Positions 8,313-17,116 are shown, numbered from the stretch's first letter. The stretch is DNA of 42,934 nucleotides from JBCBXA01 sp039816825 (GCA_039816825.1 JBCBXA010000019.1:1-42934); one strand, 5' to 3'. Program-made: numbers and translations. The notes: generated from the letters alone by a model not told the origin.

Positions 8313-8882
8313 ATGAAAGACAATCGCAAAACGCAATCTTCCCGGCGTGCCGCGCTGCCCTGGCTTCTGGGTCTTCCAGCGTTGGCCGCTGCCGCTATTG
8401 CGGTCATTGGCCCACGGAAGCTTTGGGAAAAAACCGTTGGCTCGGATGCGGGCGACCTGGACTTTTCTGCAGACAATCTCGGCGAGCTGCTGGGTGAAAA
8501 ACCCAATGTCGGACTGGCCGCGCCCAACGGGTTCTTTGGTCCCGGTCTGGCCGGGCGCGTCAATCACATCGTACCGGACTATCAGGCCTCGGCAGATGAT
8601 CTGTTCGTCGCGGTGAAGGCGGCAGCGCTATCACTGCCCAACGTGCAGTTGATCGAGCAGAACTTTGCGTCGTCCAGCCTACGCTTTGTGCGTTTCAGCC
8701 CAACAATGGGATTTCCTGACACCATCAACATCGTGCTGACGGAACGACCGGAAGGAACCAGCTTCGTGGCCGCCGCACGGGCGCGCGTCGGCTACTCGGA
8801 TCTGGGCATGAACGCAAAACTGCTGAGAGAATTGATCAATGCCGTCGATCAACAGATCAGGGCGGCCTCACCGGCGAGTTGA
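8313..8882 (+). CDS. DUF1499 family protein, membrane anchored
   Basis: About 189 residues beginning MKDNRKTQSSRRAALPWLLG. A basic N-terminus followed by one hydrophobic helix (LPWLLGLPALAAAAIAVIG) suggests an anchor or uncleaved signal, with the rest outside the inner membrane. The C-terminal region resembles DUF1499: a strand carrying SSLRFVRFSPTMGFPDTINI and the typical ending ARARVGYSDLGMNAKLLRELI. DUF1499 proteins are widespread in proteobacteria and have no established function. The ATG at 8313 is preferred, with GAGG close by; a GTG at 8220 would add 31 residues that precede the helix. A good intrinsic terminator follows the stop directly, so this is a single-gene transcript. Confidence 0.7.
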   Translation: MKDNRKTQSSRRAALPWLLGLPALAAAAIAVIGPRKLWEKTVGSDAGDLDFSADNLGELLGEKPNVGLAAPNGFFGPGLAGRVNHIVPDYQASADDLFVAVKAAALSLPNVQLIEQNFASSSLRFVRFSPTMGFPDTINIVLTERPEGTSFVAAARARVGYSDLGMNAKLLRELINAVDQQIRAASPAS

Positions 8883-8883
8883 G

Positions 8884-8913
8884 GAGCCCGGTGACCGCCG
8901 GGCTCTCTTTATT
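8884..8913 (+). terminator. Intrinsic terminator after the DUF1499 gene
   Basis: GAGCCCGG (8884-8891) pairs perfectly with CCGGGCTC (8898-8905) across a 6-base loop and is followed by TCTTTATT. It begins one base after the stop codon and lies between two convergent genes, 18 bp from the stop of the TPR gene on the other strand. Confidence 0.85.
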
Positions 8914-8930
8914 CTGAAGGGCTCAGCCAC

Positions 8931-9524
8931 CTAGTTCCAGGCAGTGTCGCCGTTCAGGTGCGCATCAATCGCATTGCTCAGCAATTGATACTCGGTCGAT
9001 GTCGTTCCCGACATGCTAGCAATCAGGTCAAGCTGCTCTCGAGCGGAAGGCACGTCGTCGCGCATGAGAAACGCCTCTCCCATGTAGGAGCGGGCGAGCG
9101 TGAACCCCGGATCGATGCGCAACGCTTCACGATAATAGCCCATACCGACTTCCACGCGCCCCAATTTCCTGTGCGAGAAACCCAGATAGTTGAGAATGCG
9201 AGGATCGTTTCGATTGGCGGCCAAGGTTAGCATATCAATCGCTTCTTCATAGCGCCCGGCGAGCGCCAGCGCCTCACCCGTATCGTAGATCATCTGATCG
9301 GTGAGCGAGGCCGACTTGTCCTTCATTGAAACACAGGCGCCCATCTTGCCGTCCTTTGCCTTGGCTTTTCGGTCAAACACCTGCCCGCTGGGGCACGCCA
9401 TATCTTTGCTGTTGGACGAGTTGTTGGATCCACCACCGGCCGCAAACGCCGGAACAGCAATACCCAGCGAAACTGCGGTCAATCCGGCAATCGCAAGTGT
9501 CTTGGGGGATGAAAGTCTGGTCAT
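8931..9524 (-). CDS. Secreted TPR-repeat protein
   Basis: A 197-residue protein. The ATG 9522-9524 has AAGGA seven bases upstream and starts a clear Sec signal peptide, MTRLSSPKTLAIAGL through AVPAFA, cleaved near residue 28; the frame extends to 9563 without support. A Ser/Asn-rich linker is followed by a short Cys-bracketed segment (ACPSGQVFD to MGACVSM). Then come about three tetratricopeptide repeats (residues 85-185), for example DTGEALALAGRYEEAIDMLT and NYLGFSHRKLGRVEVGMGYY. TPR domains bind protein partners, so a periplasmic scaffold or assembly role is likely, but no partner is indicated nearby. Confidence 0.8.
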   Translation of the reverse strand: MTRLSSPKTLAIAGLTAVSLGIAVPAFAAGGGSNNSSNSKDMACPSGQVFDRKAKAKDGKMGACVSMKDKSASLTDQMIYDTGEALALAGRYEEAIDMLTLAANRNDPRILNYLGFSHRKLGRVEVGMGYYREALRIDPGFTLARSYMGEAFLMRDDVPSAREQLDLIASMSGTTSTEYQLLSNAIDAHLNGDTAWN

Positions 9525-9697
9525 GGCGTGTCCTTGTAATGTGGCGGGCGTGCAGTCAGGCATACGCGGAGTGTGCCATTTTGGTTTGGACGTGGTTAAC
9601 AGTTTAAGAGTGTCTGTCTCTCACTTTTCCGCGATGTGAAAACCGCTCCTTAACACGGCTGGGCTACTTTTGGCCCAAACGTCAAATGGGCGAAATC

Positions 9698-10789
9698 ATG
9701 CTGCTGAACAAACTGGAAAAACTGGCTTCCGACGGCGACCCCTACTCCAAACGGGCGCTCGCGCTTCGCTTGTCCAACCTTTATCTCGACGGAACTCATG
9801 AGCCGAGTTCCGAAGAGAAAGAACTCTTCAGCACGGTCATGTTCCAGGTGATCGACGACCTGACCGAGAGTGTGGTCGCGCAGATCTCGCAAATGCTGAG
9901 CCGCACCCGGCGCATTTCGCCGGAGATGGCTTTCCGCTTCGCAAGCCACGACGCGATCTCCATCGCGCGACCCATGCTCGAAGGTTCCCCCTTGCTGTCG
10001 GATCAGCACATGTTGACCATCTGCAGCACCCAGTCCGAGCAACACCGGACTGCAGTCGCGCGGCGCAAGGAGCTGTCGGAGGTGGTATCGCTTGCGCTCG
10101 CCAAGGAAGGCGCGGAAGCAACATTGGTTGCTTTGGCGGACAATGATGAAGCACAGTTCGGCAAGCTTGGGGTCGCAATGCTGCTGGAACGCGGCGCAGG
10201 CAATGACGACATTGAGCACTCGATCACGCGGCGGGTTCGAAACAACGCTTATCTTGGCGAACTGATCCGCTCAGCGCTCACGGACTCTTTGCGCCAGAAG
10301 ATTGGCGACTTTGCACAGGTGCTGGACAATGCCGGGCTCGACAAGCTCACGGCCACAGCTGAAGAACAGGTCGCACAACGCTATCGCGAAGAACGCGCCA
10401 TGCGGTTGAAAGCAAAGTTCCTGAGGCACAAGATTCGCTCGAACGAAACATCGCTCGAGACCGAGATGGAAGCGCTGGTGCAGCAAGGCAGATTGCGCAA
10501 CATCATGGCCCTGCTGGCCTCGTGGCACTCCATCAGTCTGCAGCGGGTGGAACGCGCCTTCAGCCGAGGCGACGCGACACCGGTTATCTTCCTGCTTAAA
10601 GCAAGCGATCTCAAGGTCGAAACCTTCGAACGGATCGAAGCCATGCGGTGCCTGTTCTACGGCCACGACGTGTTTGGCATCGACAACAAGAAACAGGCCT
10701 ATCTCGATCTTGCGCGCGCTGATGCCCTGAAAACGGTCAAGCTTCTTCAAGACCGCCTGGCCAACGAGCAGTCAAAAGCCGTCAATTGA
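9698..10789 (+). CDS. DUF2336 domain protein, first of two tandem paralogues
   Basis: A 363-residue, wholly alpha-helical, soluble protein of the DUF2336 type: HEAT-like helical repeats with the recurring phrase DSLRQKIGD/ALADNDEAQFG. It lacks a signal peptide and membrane segments. The start at ATG 9698 (MLLNKLEKLASDGD) is chosen because it aligns with the first residues of the paralogue at 10866; an ATG at 9686 is the alternative. DUF2336 proteins are restricted largely to alphaproteobacteria and have no settled function. Charged helices near residues 225-270 suggest a coiled-coil or helical bundle. The upstream region has TTAAC elements at 9596-9600 and 9650-9654 that could be half-sites for the cell-cycle regulator CtrA, but no full TTAA-N7-TTAA was found. 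Confidence 0.8.
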   Translation: MLLNKLEKLASDGDPYSKRALALRLSNLYLDGTHEPSSEEKELFSTVMFQVIDDLTESVVAQISQMLSRTRRISPEMAFRFASHDAISIARPMLEGSPLLSDQHMLTICSTQSEQHRTAVARRKELSEVVSLALAKEGAEATLVALADNDEAQFGKLGVAMLLERGAGNDDIEHSITRRVRNNAYLGELIRSALTDSLRQKIGDFAQVLDNAGLDKLTATAEEQVAQRYREERAMRLKAKFLRHKIRSNETSLETEMEALVQQGRLRNIMALLASWHSISLQRVERAFSRGDATPVIFLLKASDLKVETFERIEAMRCLFYGHDVFGIDNKKQAYLDLARADALKTVKLLQDRLANEQSKAVN

Positions 10790-10865
10790 GCGCCCACTGG
10801 CTGCGTTCAGTGAAGAAACTTTAACCACTGTACTGCTACATCCGTGCGGCAGGACGGAAAGACGA

Positions 10866-11933
10866 ATGCTCGAGAAATTTCAAAGGCTGGCGGCAAGCGG
10901 CGACGGCAACTCACAGGCCGTGATGGCCCTTCAGCTTGCCGACCTCTTCATCTCCAAGACGGAAGATGCGTCTACAGCCGAGAAGCGAAATTTCGACTTC
11001 ATCATCCAGCACGTGACCAAAACCATCAGCCGGGATGTCACGGTACGTTTGGCCGAGAGGGTTGCCAGAACCCACCGCCTGCACAGTGACACAGCTGTTC
11101 ACCTCGCTGACAATCCCGACAGCGATGTGGCGGCCCCGCTCCTGCGCCATTCTCCCATGTTGTCCGACGCGAAACTGATCGAAATCGCGAAGAACCGAAG
11201 CGAAAATCATCGGGTTGCCATCGCACAGCGCGCCGAAGTGGCTGAAGGTGTTACGGAAGTTCTGTCGGAAGTCGGCGGAGAGCGGACATTGTCGACCCTG
11301 GCGGACAATCAGGGCGCGCGATTCAACTCGAAGGGCTTGAGCAACATGCTTGAGCGCGCCGCTCCCAATTCGTCTGTGCCGCGCAAGCTCGCCGAACGCG
11401 CAAACAACGACAGCAATCTCGCAAAGACGGTCAGAAAGTCGCTGGGGTCGGAACTCCGCAGGCAGCTCGAAGACGCGGGACTGGATTTGTCGGAAGCCAA
11501 CTTTGAGCAGATTCAGGACGAGGCCAAACAAGAGGTTGATCGGCAGGTGAAAGCCGAGCGGCTGCATATGGTCGATGCCATGGTGGCCCGATCAAAAGTC
11601 GCCAACGGGCAGGCCAGCATGGACCAGGTCGTCAGCGACGCGATCAGGAAGAACGCTTTCCTGCTAGGCGTCAGAATTCTGGCCATGCACTCCTCAATTC
11701 CCTATGACGTCTTCCTGCTTGCGCTCAGCAAAGAACGCGCGGAGCCCTTGGCCATTCTGTGCCGTGCATCAGGCGTAGAACTGGGAACGTTCGAGAAATT
11801 CGAGACGATGCGTTGCGGCTATTTCGAGCATCCGCTCGGAGATGTGACTGAAAAGGTCAACGAGATGCGCCGCGTCAGCCAGACCCAGGCGCAGGAACTG
11901 CTGACCAATCTACAGCAAACTTTAGCCAACTAG
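10866..11933 (+). CDS. DUF2336 domain protein, second of two tandem paralogues
   Basis: A 355-residue protein that aligns along its length with the preceding gene. Shared features are the N-terminus (EKFQRLAASGD against NKLEKLASDGD), STLADNQGARFNSKGLSNMLERA against VALADNDEAQFGKLGVAMLLERG, and the end block LLGVRILAMHSSIPYDVFLLAL against IMALLASWHSISLQRVERAF. Both also keep FEKFETMRC/FERIEAMRC near the C-terminus. It is soluble and helical with no enzyme motif. The genes are 76 bp apart, with a TTTAACCAC element at about 10820, so the second may have its own promoter. The pair is an ancestral duplication, clearly diverged, which suggests distinct or heteromeric roles. Confidence 0.8.
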   Translation: MLEKFQRLAASGDGNSQAVMALQLADLFISKTEDASTAEKRNFDFIIQHVTKTISRDVTVRLAERVARTHRLHSDTAVHLADNPDSDVAAPLLRHSPMLSDAKLIEIAKNRSENHRVAIAQRAEVAEGVTEVLSEVGGERTLSTLADNQGARFNSKGLSNMLERAAPNSSVPRKLAERANNDSNLAKTVRKSLGSELRRQLEDAGLDLSEANFEQIQDEAKQEVDRQVKAERLHMVDAMVARSKVANGQASMDQVVSDAIRKNAFLLGVRILAMHSSIPYDVFLLALSKERAEPLAILCRASGVELGTFEKFETMRCGYFEHPLGDVTEKVNEMRRVSQTQAQELLTNLQQTLAN

Positions 11934-11956
11934 ACCGCAGAAGCGGCCAACTATCG

Positions 11957-13273
11957 TCACCGTGCGCGCAGCACACCCAGGGCCGTGATCTCCAGACCAA
12001 GATTTTTCCGGCACCACCACCACGCCATGGCGCTCTCGGCGACGATCAGGATAAGCATCACAAGGGCCACCCCAATCAGCCCAAATGCAAGGCCGGCGGC
12101 AGCCAGCAGAACCATGTAGATGACGTGAAAAATCGTTCGGTAAGCCAGAAAAAAGGCTTCTCCGCCTCCAATCATCAGATAACCCGTCCCGAGCCCGAAA
12201 AACGACTGGACGCTGGCCATGGTCACCATCAGCGCGACGAACGCAAAAGGCGCTTCCAACTCCGCGTTGAACAGGAACAATATGTAGGGGTAGATCACGA
12301 GAATGATCGCCCCCCCCACAGTGGCCAAAAGCCATGTGATGGCCGAGAAGCGCCCCACAAGCCTCTGGGTTCGAACTGGATCGTCACCCCTCAAAGCGTT
12401 GGACACCATGGGCGCTGCCACTGTTTCGATGCTCGTCGCCGGCAGATAAAGGAGCATGGTGATGCGGAACACCACAAAGAAAACCGCCAGTTCGGCAAAG
12501 CCGAGCACCAGCCCAACAATGATGGTCTCAGTGTGTTGAGCCACGGCATTCATGGCAACGTTCAGAGCAAAACGCCGGTTCTCGCCCTTGGGCTGATCAA
12601 AAGATAATTGCGGCGTCGTTCGGCTCTTCACGGCAACCCAAAGCTGGGGAGAGATGGATATGACAAGGAACGCCATCACGACACCGAGCACGAGTTCGGC
12701 AGTCAGCATATTGCGGACGCTTTCGAAGGCCGGAAGCAGCCAAAGTGCCAGAAGACAGGCGATGGCAAGAATGCGCCACGCATTCTCACGGGGAATGAGC
12801 GCCAGAGCAAAACGCCCCTCCGCACGGTAGCGCGCCTGCCAGTATTCAGCCCATTGAAACGCAATCGATCCAAGCACGAGCACGGTGATTGCAGCTGGTG
12901 TCAGGTCCAAAGGCACCACTTGGGGGGCGATAACGCTCGCAAGCCAAACCGAAACACCTCCCATCAGTAGAACCACCGACCCGAGAACCATGTATCGGCT
13001 TGCGCGCTGCAGCAAAGCCGGATTCACACCCTCGCTGGAGGCCATGTCCTCATCGAAATACTTCACCAGCACCACAGTCTGACCAAGCGTGGCCAGGACT
13101 CCAACTCCCATGACACAAGAGAGCAGGAAGGCGTACTCACCATAGGCCTCAACGGAAAGAAGACGCGCAACCACCAGCAGCAAAGCAAAGCTGAGAACTG
13201 TCGACAGTCCACGGCTCACCAATGTGCCAAGAATGGCGACAATGCGGAGCTCTGAAAGTGGTTTGCCAAACAT
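11957..13273 (-). CDS. Polysaccharide/oligosaccharide flippase (MOP superfamily)
   Basis: A 438-residue polytopic protein with about twelve to fourteen membrane helices. The N-terminal pattern LVSRGLSTVLSFALLLVVARLLSVEAYGEYAFLL is the hallmark of the PST/Wzx branch of the MOP exporters, which flip lipid-linked sugars to the periplasmic face for surface polysaccharide assembly. The ATG 13271-13273 is used; a TTG 13 codons upstream is possible, and no clear ribosome site decides. It is divergent, by 124 bp, from a JmjC/cupin-fold gene followed by a BioF2-type acetyltransferase, so a small surface-glycan modification locus is plausible. No glycosyltransferase or polymerase is in view. Confidence 0.85.
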   Translation of the reverse strand: MFGKPLSELRIVAILGTLVSRGLSTVLSFALLLVVARLLSVEAYGEYAFLLSCVMGVGVLATLGQTVVLVKYFDEDMASSEGVNPALLQRASRYMVLGSVVLLMGGVSVWLASVIAPQVVPLDLTPAAITVLVLGSIAFQWAEYWQARYRAEGRFALALIPRENAWRILAIACLLALWLLPAFESVRNMLTAELVLGVVMAFLVISISPQLWVAVKSRTTPQLSFDQPKGENRRFALNVAMNAVAQHTETIIVGLVLGFAELAVFFVVFRITMLLYLPATSIETVAAPMVSNALRGDDPVRTQRLVGRFSAITWLLATVGGAIILVIYPYILFLFNAELEAPFAFVALMVTMASVQSFFGLGTGYLMIGGGEAFFLAYRTIFHVIYMVLLAAAGLAFGLIGVALVMLILIVAESAMAWWWCRKNLGLEITALGVLRAR

Positions 13274-13397
13274 GGACGCCGGGCCAATCGAGTAAGGGGC
13301 TCTTAACGGCAATCACGGTTTGTGACGGCCATTCAGATGATCTTCAATCAGTTTAGCGAGTCTTGCGCTGAAATTTCCTAACGCAGGGTGCAGGGCA

Positions 13398-14285
13398 GTG
13401 ATCTACGACGTTGAAGACCTCAAAAATCCAGACCGAGACGCATTGGCAGCGGCTTGGAACAAAAAAGTTGTGCGGGTTCAGCACGGGTTTGAAAAGAGCG
13501 ATCTGTTCTCCCGGGACGCGCTGATGGACCTGATCCGTGAGAACCCGGAGTGCGTCCTCGAGAAGGCGACGATGGATACGAAGGCCGAGGACAAATCGAC
13601 CTGGCGGCAGGCGGCACTGGACTCCGAGACACCAGAGGCTCTCTTTGAGGCCATCGATGGCGGCCAGATCTGGACCAACCTCGGTGAAGTAGGCAGACGC
13701 GATCAACGCTATCAGAACCTCCTCGACGATCTGATGGAGAAGCTCGCTGACGGCATGGCCGAATTCGATCCGTTCAACTGCCAGCTTGGCATCATCATTT
13801 CATCGCCAAACTCCCGCGTCTTCTATCATGCAGATGTGCCGGGGCAGGCTCTGCTTCAGATCCAGGGCGAGAAGACCCTGTGGCTCTATCCCGCTGGCGA
13901 GCCGTATCTCCGCCAGGACGAGTTCGAGCGGGTTGTTCTAGGTCAGACAGCTGAAGAGATCAGCTACGATCCAAGCTTTGAACAGGTGGCGACAAAGGTC
14001 GAGTTCAAACCGGGCCAAGGCCTTTTCTGGCCGCTGAACTGGCCACACCGCGTTCAGAACGGACCGATGGTCAATGTATCCTGCACCATCGAGTATTCCA
14101 CACAACACACCCGCCGCAGCTATGCTGTAAACTACACGAACGGCATGATGAGCCACATGTTCGGCTATCGACCACGCAGCACCGAGACCTCCGGCCCCGC
14201 TTTTTGGGCCAAGGCGGCAGCCGGCTACGGACTGCGGCACTCGGGCCTCGGCTCGCGCCTCGCAAGACCGCAGGCACGAGCCTAG
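13398..14285 (+). CDS. JmjC/cupin-like protein with an HxD...H metal site
   Basis: A 295-residue soluble protein with a GTG start (13398-13400) behind AGGGC. Residues 135-225 form a double-stranded beta-helix core: SPNSRVFYHADVPGQALLQI places His144 and Asp146 in an HxD pair, and the later strand GQGLFWPLNWPHRVQN supplies His217. This is the facial triad of Fe(II)/2-oxoglutarate oxygenases and of the Cupin_8/JmjC fold. The segment LQIQGEKTLWLYPA is also typical of these folds. It is followed 10 bp later by an acetyltransferase gene, suggesting a common operon. It probably hydroxylates, or once hydroxylated, a small molecule, sugar or protein; the substrate is unknown. Confidence 0.75.
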   Translation: MIYDVEDLKNPDRDALAAAWNKKVVRVQHGFEKSDLFSRDALMDLIRENPECVLEKATMDTKAEDKSTWRQAALDSETPEALFEAIDGGQIWTNLGEVGRRDQRYQNLLDDLMEKLADGMAEFDPFNCQLGIIISSPNSRVFYHADVPGQALLQIQGEKTLWLYPAGEPYLRQDEFERVVLGQTAEEISYDPSFEQVATKVEFKPGQGLFWPLNWPHRVQNGPMVNVSCTIEYSTQHTRRSYAVNYTNGMMSHMFGYRPRSTETSGPAFWAKAAAGYGLRHSGLGSRLARPQARA

Positions 14286-14295
14286 GCGTAGACCT

Positions 14296-15447
14296 ATGAG
14301 CAACGAAATCGCGGTACACTGGCATTCGGCATTCGCTGACGAGATCCTGCAACGCGACTGGGAAGCGCTGGAACGGAACGGCGTCTGCACGCCGTTCCAA
14401 ACACGTGACTATGTGGGGCGCATGATTGCTGGTTTGCCCGCCCTTGCTGGTGCTGAGCCCCTCTTTTTGCGTCTGACAAACGCGGCATCTGGAGACCCAC
14501 TACTCATTCTCCCACTGGAGGCGAAGCTCCACTACGGAGCCAGGCGGATTGATTTTCTAGACTATTGGGTCGCAGATCATCAGATGCCGATCTTCGATCC
14601 AAAACAGATTGAGAGATTGCGGAGTGATCAGGCCGTTGAAACGGCCATGGTTCATGCATTCGCTGACTTCGACATATTCGGCGCAAGGGCGATGCCACCC
14701 GAATGGCTTGGCGTTCGCAATCCACTCCTCAGCTTCTTCCCTGATCTTGAGGAAGTTGGCGGCTCATTTCGCCTGGCGTTGGACGACAACCTTCCGGAGC
14801 TAATGCGCAGCAAGAGCGTCTACAAAAAAGCCCGCAAAAATCTGCGCCGACTGAAAGACGACCTGGGTGTGGAGTTGGTTGAAATTGTCGACACTGCAGA
14901 CCTGAAGGCGGCATTTGCTGCAACGGCAGAACAGCGTGCGGCAAAGTTCGAAGCGTCTGGAGTGCAGGACAACTTCGCAAACCCGGAGGTACAAGCCTTC
15001 TTTCTTGAGCTGGCACAGGCGCACGTCAGTGATGGGCGAGCACTTGTTCAGGGATTTCGCTGTAATGGCGAATGGGTTGCAAGCACGTTCGCCAATGCGT
15101 TGGGTGACGTGATGGTTGGACAACTGTTCAGTGCGGCGGACGGGCCCTGGATGAAGTTCGGACCGGGTATAGCGAGCATATTGTATGAGATTGAGTGGGC
15201 ACAGAAGCGTGGCCTGCATGCCTATGACTTCGGCGCCGGGCTTGAGCCTTACAAGGCTCAATTCGGGGCGACAGTTCACCCACATTCCAAGGGCCTTAGA
15301 GCGCTCAACACTACCGGACAGGTCTACCTTCTGGCGCTCAAGCAAAAGCAAAATGCCCGCGCAGCCAAGCGCTTCGCCAACTCTGCTCTTTCCAACCTCC
15401 CTTTCGCGGGAAGCGACCAAAACGGACGGGCCAAGCGCAGCGCCTGA
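14296..15447 (+). CDS. BioF2-like / FemAB-type GNAT acetyltransferase (CelD/BcsL family)
   Basis: A 383-residue protein with the tandem-GNAT architecture of the Acetyltransf_6 family. The N-terminal part has the CTPFQTRDYVGRM and ILPLE strands. The C-terminal half has SKSVYKKARKNLRRL, the region VQGFRCNGEWVASTFA, and the closing motif LHAYDFGAGLEPYKAQFGA, which resembles the acyl-CoA site end of this family. Members acylate or add amino acids to envelope sugars and are commonly found in exopolysaccharide or cellulose clusters. The gap of 10 bp to the JmjC-like gene and the nearby flippase support a surface-polysaccharide modification role. The ATG at 14296 lacks a strong ribosome site, consistent with translational coupling. 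Confidence 0.83.
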   Translation: MSNEIAVHWHSAFADEILQRDWEALERNGVCTPFQTRDYVGRMIAGLPALAGAEPLFLRLTNAASGDPLLILPLEAKLHYGARRIDFLDYWVADHQMPIFDPKQIERLRSDQAVETAMVHAFADFDIFGARAMPPEWLGVRNPLLSFFPDLEEVGGSFRLALDDNLPELMRSKSVYKKARKNLRRLKDDLGVELVEIVDTADLKAAFAATAEQRAAKFEASGVQDNFANPEVQAFFLELAQAHVSDGRALVQGFRCNGEWVASTFANALGDVMVGQLFSAADGPWMKFGPGIASILYEIEWAQKRGLHAYDFGAGLEPYKAQFGATVHPHSKGLRALNTTGQVYLLALKQKQNARAAKRFANSALSNLPFAGSDQNGRAKRSA

Positions 15448-15476
15448 GTGGCGCTTCGGTCGGGAGTGAGCCGTCG

Positions 15477-16367
15477 TCAGACGGTTGCTGGAGCATCCAG
15501 CAGCGCGACAGCCAGACGGTCAAAGACCGTTCTGATGGCGCGATTTGTCTTGAGCTCCCTATGGGTGACCAGCCAGATCGGGAACTCGAAGGCCGGAACA
15601 TCCGGGAGCACCTGAACAATGCCCGGCATCGATCGGGCAATGTCCTCCATCATTACACCGACACCGAGCCCTTCCCTCACAAGCGCCCAGCCGGCCAAGG
15701 ACTGGGCGCTGATCAATGGGAAGTTGTCCGAGGTGACGTTCAACCCACGCTGATGGAACCATTCAAGGAAGCGTCCCTCACGATCAAATCCGATGAACTC
15801 AAGCCCGCCTGCATCTGCCGCGACAGGAACTGAGCCACGCTCTTTCACCCAACTCTCTGAAGCGTAGAACCGAGCCCGTGCCTGCCGCACCAGCCGGGCG
15901 ATCAGGTCCGGATCCTCTGGCCGCACGTGGCGAATAGCGATGTCCGCTTCTCGCCGGCGGATGTCGCTCAACTCGTTGCTGGCAATCACTTCAATCTGGA
16001 GCTGTGGGGCATCCCGGCGGATGCTCTTGACGATACTCGGCAGCAACATGGCCGCGACAACGTCGCTGGCAGAGATTCGTACCATTCCCTGCAGAGCCTC
16101 CCCCTGCCCCGCCGCCACAAGGTCAAAGTCGGTGATCGCTTCCGCCGCAGAGTTCGCCTTTGCAAACAGGCGCTCCCCGATTTCGGTGAGGGCAAGCGTT
16201 CGTCCCAGACGCTCGAACAGAACGACGCCGAGACCTTCCTCAAGCTGCTGAACCTGCCGGGAAATGGTGGGTTGAGTTGTGCCAAGCTCGGCGGCGGCTG
16301 CCGTGAACGACCCAAATCGGGCAGCCGCAACAAACGCGCGTATGAGGTTCCAATCCGTCTTATTCAT
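15477..16367 (-). CDS. LysR family transcriptional regulator
   Basis: A 296-residue regulator. The N-terminal winged helix (residues 1-62: WNLIRAFVAAARFGSFTAAA, then TTQPTISRQVQQLEEGLGV) is standard LysR. The remainder is a periplasmic-binding-protein-like effector domain starting near residue 92 (VRISASDVVAAMLLPSI). It resembles the large subgroup that regulates a divergently transcribed gene. Here that gene is the methyltransferase at 16455, with 87 bp shared between the two starts. An ATACGTAT palindrome is centred just upstream of its own start, consistent with autoregulation. The effector is unknown. Confidence 0.92.
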   Translation of the reverse strand: MNKTDWNLIRAFVAAARFGSFTAAAAELGTTQPTISRQVQQLEEGLGVVLFERLGRTLALTEIGERLFAKANSAAEAITDFDLVAAGQGEALQGMVRISASDVVAAMLLPSIVKSIRRDAPQLQIEVIASNELSDIRRREADIAIRHVRPEDPDLIARLVRQARARFYASESWVKERGSVPVAADAGGLEFIGFDREGRFLEWFHQRGLNVTSDNFPLISAQSLAGWALVREGLGVGVMMEDIARSMPGIVQVLPDVPAFEFPIWLVTHRELKTNRAIRTVFDRLAVALLDAPATV

Positions 16368-16454
16368 ACCAATACGTATAGATAGCCTGCAATATAACGC
16401 AATTTACCGGTCAGAGCGTATGGCATATCAATCCAGCGAACAGGCAGCGGATTC
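16368..16454. promoter_or_regulatory. Divergent LysR-methyltransferase control region
   Basis: This 87-bp gap separates two divergent starts and is AT-rich compared with its flanks. It contains the perfect palindrome ATACGTAT (16372-16379) and, further along, GCGTATGGCATATC, either of which could be a LysR T-N11-A type site. The assignment is by position only. Confidence 0.4.
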
Positions 16455-17102
16455 ATGACAGTGCATAGAGATCAGCGTTTCTGGGACAAACTTGCCCGAA
16501 AATACTCTCAGGACCCAGTCGCGGATCAGGAAGGCTATGAGCGGTCGCTTGCCAGGACACGGTCGCTCCTGAAGCCCACCGATCACCTTCTGGAGGTCGG
16601 ATGCGGAACCGGGACTACAGCACTCGCTCATGCTGACGATGTGGAACAGATCGTAGCCACAGACGTGTCACCAGCCATGATCGCCATCGCCAACGAGAAG
16701 CTTGCGCAAACGCCACATACGAATGTGCAGTTCAAGGCCGCGCCAGCAGAAGAGCCTGCCGTGGCACCCGGCAGCCAGGATGTCGTGATGGCGCACAATC
16801 TGCTGCACCTGACGCGGGACCTTCCGAGAGTGCTGGACGTGTTGACAGCAAGCCTAAAGCCCGGCGGCCTGCTGATCACCAAAACTCCATGCGTGGCCGA
16901 ACTGAACCCCATGCTCAAGCACGTCATGATTCCGGCCATGCGATTGGTGGGAAAGGCGCCCTACGTTGACATCTTCAACTCCGACACACTCAAGCGCCAG
17001 ATAGTCTCGGCGGGTTACGCGAATGAAGCTGATGAGCGACACGGCACACCCGACAGGGGCAGAGACGTGCGCGCCTATCTGGTCGCGCGCAAACTGAGCT
17101 GA
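16455..17102 (+). CDS. Class I SAM-dependent methyltransferase
   Basis: A 215-residue Rossmann-fold methyltransferase. Motif I is at residues 46-53 (LEVGCGTG), followed by the acidic ribose-binding loop VATDVSPAMIAIA, then QDVVMAHNLLHLTRD (motif IV) and the post-motif LKPGGLLITKTP. This is the Methyltransf_11 style used for small molecules such as quinones or lipids. The substrate is unknown; the segment VKHVMIPAMRLVGKAPYVDIF-like near residues 155-175 recalls several uncharacterised alphaproteobacterial members. It starts at ATG 16455 and is divergent from the LysR gene, which probably regulates it. Confidence 0.85.
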   Translation: MTVHRDQRFWDKLARKYSQDPVADQEGYERSLARTRSLLKPTDHLLEVGCGTGTTALAHADDVEQIVATDVSPAMIAIANEKLAQTPHTNVQFKAAPAEEPAVAPGSQDVVMAHNLLHLTRDLPRVLDVLTASLKPGGLLITKTPCVAELNPMLKHVMIPAMRLVGKAPYVDIFNSDTLKRQIVSAGYANEADERHGTPDRGRDVRAYLVARKLS

Positions 17103-17116
17103 CTTTTTTGCGCTCC

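Noticed and set aside
9596..9654. Full CtrA binding site before the DUF2336 genes
   Set aside because: TTAA elements are present, but none are seven bases apart; only half-site resemblance remains.
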